Assembly (NCBI GenBank): GCA_024763075.1
Contig: JANTGF010000034.1
Location: forward strand, 1-42,064
Source: Bacteroidales bacterium
Lineage (GTDB): Bacteria; Bacteroidota; Bacteroidia; Bacteroidales; VadinHA17
Reading direction: 5' to 3'
DNA length: 42,064 nucleotides
The position numbers and the translations under genes were made by a program. Shown piece by piece: positions 32,012-39,150 of this stretch. Each line of letters starts with the position of its first letter. The stretch's first letter is position 1. The notes beneath the pieces are model-generated. The model was not told where the DNA came from, did no database searches, and was given only the letters and a program-made list of their open reading frames with translations.

Positions 32012-32854
32012 ATGAAACAAAATTATGAAGTTCGTTACGCGACCCATCATGAAGATGCAAAGTCTTATGATACGGATCGGATTAGAAAAGAATATCTGGT
32101 AAGCAATATTATGCTGCCGGATGAAATCAATATGGTTTATTCTTTCTATGACAGGTATATTGTAGGTGGAGCTGTGCCTGTAAATGAAAGCCTTGCTTTG
32201 GAACCCATAGACCCCATAAAGTCAGACTATTTTCTGGAAAGAAGGGAACTGGGGATCATCAATGTGGGAGGCCCGGGAATTGTTACTGTGGATGGAAAAG
32301 ATTATGCTTTGAATTTCAAGGATGCACTTTACGTGGGTCGTGGCAGTAAGGAGGTGGTTTTTAAAAGTAAGGATGCTGTAAAACCTGCACATTATTATTT
32401 TAATTCGGCAATAGCCCATAAAGAATTACCGGTAAAAATTGTTACACTGGATGATGCTGAAAGAGTTGCCCTGGGGGGACTTGAAACATCAAATGACAGG
32501 GTAATCAATAAATTATTGGTAAACAGTGTGGTTGAAACCTGTCAGCTACAAATGGGAATGACAGAGCTGAAAACAGGAAGTGTATGGAATACCATGCCTG
32601 CCCATACGCACAGTCGTAGAATGGAAGCTTATTTCTATTTTGAAGTTCCGGAAGGACAGGCAGTGTGTCATTTTATGGGTGAACCTTCCGAAACCAGGCA
32701 TATCTGGCTTAAAAATGAAGAAGCAGTGATCTCTCCGCCCTGGTCGATTCATGCAGCAGCAGGAACCTCAAATTATATTTTTATCTGGGGAATGGCAGGT
32801 GAGAATTTGGATTATGGTGATATGGATCTATTCGGACCCACTGAATTACGGTAA
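32012..32854 (+). CDS. kduI: 5-dehydro-4-deoxy-D-glucuronate isomerase
   Basis: 280 residues of the cupin-type KduI family. The metal ligands fall at His198, His200, Glu205 and His247 ([18 protein letters not shown] and [10 protein letters not shown]), almost the same positions as in the E. coli enzyme. The N-terminal segment [20 protein letters not shown] is also typical. It converts 5-keto-4-deoxyuronate, released from unsaturated oligogalacturonides, to 2,5-diketo-3-deoxygluconate. It sits 31 bases after the regulator and 6 bases before the kinase. Confidence 0.96.
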   Translation: MKQNYEVRYATHHEDAKSYDTDRIRKEYLVSNIMLPDEINMVYSFYDRYIVGGAVPVNESLALEPIDPIKSDYFLERRELGIINVGGPGIVTVDGKDYALNFKDALYVGRGSKEVVFKSKDAVKPAHYYFNSAIAHKELPVKIVTLDDAERVALGGLETSNDRVINKLLVNSVVETCQLQMGMTELKTGSVWNTMPAHTHSRRMEAYFYFEVPEGQAVCHFMGEPSETRHIWLKNEEAVISPPWSIHAAAGTSNYIFIWGMAGENLDYGDMDLFGPTELR

Positions 32855-32860
32855 AAAGAA

Positions 32861-33895
32861 ATGAATAGGAAGGTTGTTACTTTTGGTGAAGTAATGCTTC
32901 GCCTGGCAAGTCCCGGAAATCTCAGATTCAGCCAGTCCGGCCATCTGAATTCCACCTTTGGAGGTGGCGAAGCCAATGTGGCAGTTTCTCTGGCTAACTT
33001 TGGCATACCGGTGGACTTTATAACCCGTCTTCCGGAAAATGATATAGGAAAGTGGTGTGAGCAGGAAATTCGAAAGTACGGGGTGTATACAGAAAATATT
33101 TGCTGGGGGGGAGACCGCCTGGGAATTTATTTTCTGGAGACAGGGGCTGTTAGCAGAGGAAGTAATGTGGTTTACGACAGGGCTTATTCTGCGGTGTCTG
33201 AAATAGCTGAGGGGATGGTTGACTGGGATCAGATTTTTGAAGATGCAGGATGGTTCCACTGGACCGGAATTACACCGGCAATATCAGATGGTGCCGCAAA
33301 GGTTTGCCTGGAAGGGATTCAAAAGGCCAAAGAAAAAGGCCTGACGGTATCCTGTGACCTGAATTACCGGAAAAAACTCTGGAAATGGGGAAAAGCAGCT
33401 TCTGAAGTTATGCCTAATCTGGTTAAATATTGCGATATCATACTCGGGAATGAGGAAGATGCCGAAAAAGTTTTTGGTATTCAGCCTGAGGGAGTGGACA
33501 TTACAAAAGGAAAGGTGGAAGCTGAAGCCTATAGATCTGTTGGAAAACAGTTGATGGATAAATTCCCGGAAGCTAAAAAGGTGATCATTACTTTAAGGGG
33601 TTCGGTGAATGCGAATCATAATTCCTGGTCGGGAGTTTTATACAATGGAAAAGAACTCTTAAAAGCTCCTGTATATGAAATAACCCACATTGTGGATAGG
33701 GTTGGAGGCGGAGATTCCTTTATGGCAGGACTAATCTTCGGCTTACTTCATTATAAAGATGACCAGAAAGCACTGGAGTTTGCAGTTGCTGCCTCCTGCC
33801 TGAAACACACCATATATGGAGATTTTAATCAGGTTTCTGTTGAAGAAGTTCAGAAACTGATGGGTGGAGACAGCTCGGGAAGGGTCTCCAGGTAG
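32861..33895 (+). CDS. kdgK: 2-dehydro-3-deoxygluconokinase (PfkB family sugar kinase)
   Basis: 344 residues. N-terminal PfkB signature FGEVMLRLASPG and FGGGEANVAVSLANFG; C-terminal catalytic motif DRVGGGDSFMAGLIFGL with the base Asp. The inserted length and the CDLNYRKKLWKWGKA segment are typical of KDG kinases. It phosphorylates 2-keto-3-deoxygluconate to KDPG, the substrate of the aldolase in the opposite arm. It starts 6 bases after kduI. Substrate is inferred from family and context. Confidence 0.92.
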   Translation: MNRKVVTFGEVMLRLASPGNLRFSQSGHLNSTFGGGEANVAVSLANFGIPVDFITRLPENDIGKWCEQEIRKYGVYTENICWGGDRLGIYFLETGAVSRGSNVVYDRAYSAVSEIAEGMVDWDQIFEDAGWFHWTGITPAISDGAAKVCLEGIQKAKEKGLTVSCDLNYRKKLWKWGKAASEVMPNLVKYCDIILGNEEDAEKVFGIQPEGVDITKGKVEAEAYRSVGKQLMDKFPEAKKVIITLRGSVNANHNSWSGVLYNGKELLKAPVYEITHIVDRVGGGDSFMAGLIFGLLHYKDDQKALEFAVAASCLKHTIYGDFNQVSVEEVQKLMGGDSSGRVSR

Positions 33896-33934
33896 TTATT
33901 CAAATTAAAATATGAACAATAAAATTAATAAATT

Positions 33935-34729
33935 ATGAGTCTTGAATTATTTGATCTTACTGGGAAAACAGCCCTGGTAACCGGAGGTACACACGGACTG
34001 GGAATGGCAATTGCTACAGGTCTGGCAGAAGCCGGAGCTAAAATTGTGGTAAATGATCTTTCTGAAGATAAGCTGAAAAATGCTAAAAAGGAATACAAAG
34101 AGAATGGAATTGATGTGGCAACTTATCTTTTCGATGTAACCAATGAGGCCCAGGTTATTGAGGCACTCGGAACCATTGAAAAAGAAGTAGCTCCTGTTGA
34201 TATTCTTGTGAATAATGCAGGCATCATTAAAAGAGTACCCATGCTGGAAATGGATGTTGATGAATTCAGACAGGTAATTGATATCGATCTGGTTGGTCCT
34301 TTTATCATGGCAAAGCATGTTGTAAAAAGTATGAACGCGCGTAATTCCGGTGGAAAAATTATCAATATGTGTTCTATGATGAGTGAGGTTTCCCGGAATA
34401 CAGTAAGTGCCTATGCTGCTGCTAAAGGCGGGCTGAAAATGCTTACCAGGGAAATGGCCGATGAATGGGCCAGATTTAATGTACAGGCAAACGGAATTGG
34501 CCCGGGTTATTTTGCCACTGCACAAACTGCACCAATCCGGGTAGGAGGACATCCTTTTAACGAATTTATCATAAAGAGAACACCGGCAAGACGTTGGGGA
34601 GAACCTTCAGAACTAGCTGGTGCTGCGGTGTTTCTTGCATCCAAAGCTTCAGATTTTGTGAATGGACATGTGTTGTATGTGGATGGGGGAATTCTTGCTA
34701 CGCTGGGCAGTCATGCAGGTGAGGAATAA
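33935..34729 (+). CDS. kduD: 2-dehydro-3-deoxy-D-gluconate 5-dehydrogenase (SDR family)
   Basis: 264-residue short-chain dehydrogenase. Cofactor loop TGGTHGLG (16-23), structural NNAG (93-96), catalytic Tyr160 and Lys164 (YAAAK) with a serine at 147 or 150, and the PGYFATAQT segment. It reduces 2,5-diketo-3-deoxygluconate to KDG with NAD(P)H, linking KduI and KdgK. It begins 39 bases after kdgK and ends the plus-strand arm. The close match of order kduI-kdgK-kduD makes the assignment strong. Confidence 0.93.
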   Translation: MSLELFDLTGKTALVTGGTHGLGMAIATGLAEAGAKIVVNDLSEDKLKNAKKEYKENGIDVATYLFDVTNEAQVIEALGTIEKEVAPVDILVNNAGIIKRVPMLEMDVDEFRQVIDIDLVGPFIMAKHVVKSMNARNSGGKIINMCSMMSEVSRNTVSAYAAAKGGLKMLTREMADEWARFNVQANGIGPGYFATAQTAPIRVGGHPFNEFIIKRTPARRWGEPSELAGAAVFLASKASDFVNGHVLYVDGGILATLGSHAGEE

Positions 34730-34748
34730 ATTTTTATTTAAAACTGAC

Positions 34749-34806
34749 TGAGAAATCTTTGAATTAAAGGAGATTTCTCACCATCGTGCCTCAGGTTCGA
34801 AATGAC
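34749..34806. repeat. Palindromic intergenic repeat-like element after kduD
   Basis: TGAGAAATCT (34749-34758) and AGATTTCTCA (34771-34780) are perfect inverted arms around a 12-base loop. They are followed by a stretch ending TTCGAAATGACAG, a phrase I recall from short dispersed repeats in many Bacteroidota. It may also act as the transcript end of kduD, but there is no T run after the stem. Repeat status is inferred. Confidence 0.5.
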
Positions 34807-34973
34807 AGATTAAAACTGGCTTGACACTAGGTTAACTTTTTAAAAGTAATGGGTTGTCTGGTTGTTTTTATTTTTAATCAGGAGTTTTTTTGTTTACCTT
34901 AGTGTGGAATCGAAAGGAATCGGGATATTTAAAAATGGAGTATAAGTATATTTATGTATAAAGGCTGGTATAA

Positions 34974-36941
34974 ATGAAAAGAGTAAATATTTTAGTTTTT
35001 TTGATTATTTTTTCAGGCAGATTAATTTTTGCTGCAAATTATTATTGTGACCCGGCGACCGGGAGCATGTCAAATGATGGCAGCAAATCAAATCCATGGT
35101 CAACTTTACAGGCAGTTTTTGAAGCACATAAAAGTTTTGTTGCCGGAGATACAATTTTCCTGTTTAAGGGATACCATGGAACTCCCCTGATTTTTGGAAG
35201 AAATGAGAATTATGTGAATATCAGACCTGTGGAAGGTGATACGGCATTGGTTTCTTCAATTAAATTTTCCAGTGCTTCTTACTGGCAAGTGGAAAATCTG
35301 GTTATAAGCTCAGAAAGTCCGGAAAGTAAAGACGTTTATGATTTTTATTTTCTGATTACAACGAGTAAGAATTCGAATTTTCTGACTTTTCGGAATTGCC
35401 GTATATATTCGACTGAAAATTCGGAAAATTGGACACGCGATGACTGGTTTAACCGGACAGCAAGTGGCTTATTTCTGGAAAGCACCAACACCATTATTGA
35501 AAACAACTACATTAAAAATATAAATTTTGGGATGGAAGTAAGAGGAAGGTTCACAGATGTATCAAATAACATGATTGAAAATTTTGTGGGTGATGCAATC
35601 AGGGGGTTGGCTAGTTTTTGCAACTTTGAATATAACCTGGTAGAAAATGTTTATGATATTACGGGTTATTATCCATCGGAGGAGGGTTCGGGGAATCATG
35701 ATGATGGATTTCAAAGTTATACCAGTGCAGTAGGAGGGGTAGAGGAAGTTGTAGAAAATGTAGTTTTGCGAGGGAATAAATTTGTTTGCTATACGGACCC
35801 CAACCAGATTGAGAAAGGCATGATGCAGGGTATTGCCTGTTTTGATGGATATTATTACAATTGGGTTGTTGAAAACAATGTGGTGATTACTGATAGCTGG
35901 CATGGTATTTCTTTCCTGGGTGTTGAACAGTCGGTAATTGTCAATAATACCATTATGGATAACTGGATTGACAATGATTTGGTAATTGGTGGCGCTGTGG
36001 TTGGGGAAATGACTCCATGGATATGGGTTGGACCTTTAAAATCTGATCGGGGGTCCGGGCCAAGTAATGATAATATTATCCGTAATAATCTATTAACACA
36101 GAGTAAAGCCGGTTTTGCAGGTTATAAAAGCATTCTTGATGAAGGTGTGAATACAATTGTTGAAAATAATATTGAAGTTCCAACAACTCAAAAGGATGTA
36201 TATTTTGTTGATTTTCATAATTTTGATTTTCATGAAAAAACAGATGCCCCTTCTAAAGATGCAGGTGTTAACATTGATCTTCCGGTGACTGACCGTGATG
36301 GAAATGCCCGGTTGGTAGGTCCGGCAGCAGATGCAGGTGCCTATGAATTTAATGATGGGAATGTGACTGATAATTGTCCTGTTCTTGCCCCATTGGTTGA
36401 TACAACCATGGAAGAGGAAGAATTGTTGGATATAAGTGTATATGCTGTGGATGCAGATAATGATCCGATTACCCTGACAACTTCAGCTTTGCCTTCCTTT
36501 ATGTCTTTTACTGACAATGGGGATGGAACAGGGGTGTTAAATATAGTCCCGCAATTGGGTCATTACGGGAACTATCCGGTTACCTTTTTTGCAAGCGATG
36601 GGAATAATACAGATCAGCGTTCATTCAGAATAGAAATTACGGAAAAAACTTCCACTTCTGCTCAGGAAAATAAGACGGAGGATATGTTTTTATTATATCC
36701 GAATCCTGCTAGTACAGGCGAAATCAGCATCAGACTTACTGGTTTCAATATGAACGGAGAAATAAATGTTTCCATTTTTGATCTTTCGGGCAGGGTGGTT
36801 TACAGAAGTAACTTTATAAATGAAAGTGCAGGTTCCCAAACCTTTGAAATTAGTGATTCGGAAAAACTCACTACAGGAATATATTTGGTCGAACTAGCAA
36901 ACTCTGTTAGCTCCTGGAAACAAAAACTTATTGTTTATTAG
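34974..36941 (+). CDS. Secreted parallel beta-helix protein with T9SS type A signal (putative polysaccharide lyase or related)
   Basis: 655 residues: signal peptide (1-20), then a right-handed beta-helix region (about 22-450) with ladders such as NTIIENNYIKNINFGMEVRG, NDNIIRNNLLTQSKAGFAGY and the closing DRDGNARLVGPAADAGAYEF typical of secreted beta-helix proteins. An Ig/cadherin-like domain follows (about 465-555; DADNDPITLTTSALPSFMSF). The last 80 residues are a T9SS type A sorting domain (LLYPNPASTGEISI to GIYLVELANS). Next to a uronate catabolic locus, a role in pectin or other uronic polysaccharide breakdown is plausible; I cannot assign a lyase family. It has its own 244-base upstream region. 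Confidence 0.85.
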   Translation: MKRVNILVFLIIFSGRLIFAANYYCDPATGSMSNDGSKSNPWSTLQAVFEAHKSFVAGDTIFLFKGYHGTPLIFGRNENYVNIRPVEGDTALVSSIKFSSASYWQVENLVISSESPESKDVYDFYFLITTSKNSNFLTFRNCRIYSTENSENWTRDDWFNRTASGLFLESTNTIIENNYIKNINFGMEVRGRFTDVSNNMIENFVGDAIRGLASFCNFEYNLVENVYDITGYYPSEEGSGNHDDGFQSYTSAVGGVEEVVENVVLRGNKFVCYTDPNQIEKGMMQGIACFDGYYYNWVVENNVVITDSWHGISFLGVEQSVIVNNTIMDNWIDNDLVIGGAVVGEMTPWIWVGPLKSDRGSGPSNDNIIRNNLLTQSKAGFAGYKSILDEGVNTIVENNIEVPTTQKDVYFVDFHNFDFHEKTDAPSKDAGVNIDLPVTDRDGNARLVGPAADAGAYEFNDGNVTDNCPVLAPLVDTTMEEEELLDISVYAVDADNDPITLTTSALPSFMSFTDNGDGTGVLNIVPQLGHYGNYPVTFFASDGNNTDQRSFRIEITEKTSTSAQENKTEDMFLLYPNPASTGEISIRLTGFNMNGEINVSIFDLSGRVVYRSNFINESAGSQTFEISDSEKLTTGIYLVELANSVSSWKQKLIVY

Positions 36942-37822
36942 TTTTCTTCCAAAGAGGGTTTTGGGTTTGTGAGCAGTTCAGGTCTCAGGCTGTAAATAAT
37001 GCCCCAGAAAGAAGTAAAAGCAGTAACTAAATAAAAAACAAGGCTTAATGCTATTGAATGATCAATATTCAGCCCGATCCATTGCGCTCCGATCATAAAA
37101 GTAAATTCCCTGGAACCAATACCTCCAATGGTCAAGGGGAGGACAGCTACCATAGATGAAATAAGAAAGATAAACAGGTATCCCATTGTAAGATCTTGTA
37201 TGTGAAGTGAAAGAAGGATAAGGTATGCAGAAAAGGTTTGTAATGTCTGAACCATAAATGATTGAAGATTGGTTTTCAAGAAAACGGATACAAAATCCTT
37301 AAAGAACTTTTTATATACCAGATATGAAATTCCAACTGAAACCGGGATCAACAACCAGATGTAAGGTCTGTATAACGCCGACAGAGGAATGAAATAAAAG
37401 AAAACCACTGCTAAACAAAATAGAGCCAGTACCCCTATTACCCGGTCAAGAATGATTGCCTGGAATATTTTGGAGGTTCGTACTTCATAAGTTTTGTTCA
37501 ACAGGTAGATTTTATATCCGTCTCCTCCTATTCCCCCGGGAAGAAACAGGTTGTAATACATACCCAACAAATACAAACGGATATTATATTTATCCGGTAA
37601 CAGGATGTCAATACTTTTAAGATAATTATTCAACCTGTATGCAGAAATCAACTTGGACAGGACGAAAGATACAAGAGCTGCAAGAATCAGGGATTTATTC
37701 GATTGTTGAAATGTTTCGAGCAGATTCTCAACATCAACCTTACTAAATACATAGTACAGGGCAAAAACGGTAATACCCAGTTTGCCAAGTAATTTCAGAT
37801 ACTTTTTAGTTTTGTACTTCAC
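36938..37822 (-). CDS. Flippase-like membrane protein (UPF0104 / LPG synthase TM family)
   Basis: 294 residues and about seven to eight helices. Family segments include the opening KYLKLLGKLGITVFALYYVF, LLGMYYNLFLPGGIGGDGYK and LPLTIGGIGSREFTFM, all typical of the lysylphosphatidylglycerol synthase TM domain family. Members without the soluble synthase domain are thought to act in lipid or glycolipid movement across the membrane. It starts inside the end of the GT2 gene (17-base overlap) and so works with it. Its stop codon overlaps the stop codon of the converging beta-helix gene. Confidence 0.85.
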   Translation of the reverse strand: MKYKTKKYLKLLGKLGITVFALYYVFSKVDVENLLETFQQSNKSLILAALVSFVLSKLISAYRLNNYLKSIDILLPDKYNIRLYLLGMYYNLFLPGGIGGDGYKIYLLNKTYEVRTSKIFQAIILDRVIGVLALFCLAVVFFYFIPLSALYRPYIWLLIPVSVGISYLVYKKFFKDFVSVFLKTNLQSFMVQTLQTFSAYLILLSLHIQDLTMGYLFIFLISSMVAVLPLTIGGIGSREFTFMIGAQWIGLNIDHSIALSLVFYLVTAFTSFWGIIYSLRPELLTNPKPSLEEN

Positions 37823-38771
37823 TCCTGATGGTGCGTTTTATCCGGTAAGGTTTCTTATTCTGAGACTCGTAATAAGTGCGCATTAGAATCTCTGAAATAA
37901 TACCTATCGTAATGATCTGGATACCCCCAATTGTAAGTAATATCCCAAGAAGCAGCAATGGTTTTCCCCATATATCATGACCCAGAATTTTCAATATAAA
38001 TAAATAAATATCAATAACTGCACCCAGGCCGAATGTGATGAGACCAAGTGTGCCAAATAAATGTATTGGCCGATCTTTGTACCGTTTAAAAAAGACCATA
38101 AACATCAGGTCACTGATCACCCGGAAAGTACGGCCCAGGCCATACTTTGATTTTCCGTGAGAACGTTTGTGATGCCGTACCGGGACCTGTATCATGCTTG
38201 CTCCCTGTAAAACAGCCAGTACCGGAATAAACCGGTGTAACTCACCGTAAAGCTCAAGGTTTTTGGCAGTTTCCTGCTTAAATACCCGTAATGCACAACC
38301 ATAATCCCTGAGTTTTACTCCGGATAAAATACGGATCATAGCGTTGGCAATTCTGCTGGGCAGTTTCCTTGTAATTAATTTATCTTTTCTGTTTACACGT
38401 TCTCCGGCAACCATATCCCAGTTATTTTCTTTTTGTTTCTCCAGCATCATGGGAACATCTCTCGGATCATTTTGCAGATCACCGTCCAGTGTTACAATAA
38501 ACTCCCCCCTGGCAAGCTCAATGCCAGCTGCAAGAGCAGCACTCTGGCCTGAGTTGATCGCCAGATCCAACCCTGTAACATTCGGATAGGTTTTTGAGGC
38601 TTCTGTTATTCTTTTCCAGGTTTTATCCGAGCTTCCGTCATTGATCAGAATGATTTCATATTTGAAGCCTTCTTCCTTTGCTACATCTGTAATATCGGAA
38701 CAAAGCTGATTTACATTATCTTCTTCGTTGAATACCGGAACTACAAAGGAAACCGCAGGTATTTTATCCAT
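37806..38771 (-). CDS. Family 2 glycosyltransferase, polyprenol-phosphate sugar transferase type
   Basis: 321 residues. The GT2 domain begins SFVVPVFNEEDNV and carries DGSSDKTW, the metal-binding VTLDGDLQNDP and RDYGCALRVF. Two C-terminal helices (about 232-262 and 268-298) are followed by YYESQNKKPY, the layout of DpmS/ArnC/GtrB-like enzymes. These transfer a sugar from a nucleotide donor to polyprenol phosphate at the inner membrane. It overlaps the flippase-like gene by 17 bases and is divergent from a GT-C-like gene, suggesting a lipid-linked sugar pathway. The sugar is unknown. Confidence 0.92.
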   Translation of the reverse strand: MDKIPAVSFVVPVFNEEDNVNQLCSDITDVAKEEGFKYEIILINDGSSDKTWKRITEASKTYPNVTGLDLAINSGQSAALAAGIELARGEFIVTLDGDLQNDPRDVPMMLEKQKENNWDMVAGERVNRKDKLITRKLPSRIANAMIRILSGVKLRDYGCALRVFKQETAKNLELYGELHRFIPVLAVLQGASMIQVPVRHHKRSHGKSKYGLGRTFRVISDLMFMVFFKRYKDRPIHLFGTLGLITFGLGAVIDIYLFILKILGHDIWGKPLLLLGILLTIGGIQIITIGIISEILMRTYYESQNKKPYRIKRTIRSEVQN

Positions 38772-38974
38772 GATAAGTAAGTTGCATTTTCACCAAATCC
38801 CTGTTAGTTTAAAATGAAGGATGAAAAGCAAAGTAAACATAAAAATTATTCATTTAAAAACCGGAGATAAAGAATAAATTGTTTTTACGGAGTAAAACCT
38901 TCTGGAAACAAATAGCTATAGAAGACTATTTTTTTTTAACTTGCAGGCCTAATTAGTATCTGTCCATAAAGTCG

Positions 38975-39100
38975 GTGTTTAGTTCAGAATGTTCGCTATC
39001 AAGACTTTCGAAGTCTTAAAAATCAGGAGCCCCGATGTCATCAGGATGACTGGTTTTTCAGACAAGAGTAACGCAGATAGCGGACATTATAGACAAACAC
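38975..39100. repeat. Imperfect inverted repeat of about 126 bp (MITE-like) at the 5' end of the GT-C-like gene
   Basis: Outer arms 38975-39000 and 39076-39100 begin GTGTTT/AAACAC; their inner 13 bases, AATGTTCGCTATC and GATAGCGGACATT, pair with one mismatch. Further in, GTCTTAAAAATCAG (39013-39026) pairs with CTGGTTTTTCAGAC (39050-39063) with two mismatches. GTCATC/GATGAC forms a small hairpin near the centre. The arms lie on both sides of one axis, as in a small non-autonomous element. No transposase or clear target duplication is visible. Confidence 0.7.
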
Positions 39101-39150
39101 TAATTTCGGATATTTCAGTTTCAGAGTTTATTAATGCTTTTTTTCTTTTT

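Noticed and set aside
33947-34552. 201-codon open frame on the minus strand opposite kduD
   Set aside because: It is a shadow of kduD, which has all SDR catalytic residues; the antisense product is His/Cys/Phe-rich with no domain pattern.
38975-39100. Integron attC site as an explanation of the palindrome
   Set aside because: The conserved attC core ends (RYYYAAC and GTTRRRY) are not at the arm ends and no integrase or cassette array is present.
38989-39150. Upstream extension of the GT-C-like gene by 54 codons
   Set aside because: The stretch runs through the palindromic element and has no sense as a protein N-terminus; the first helix starts right after the ATG at 39151.
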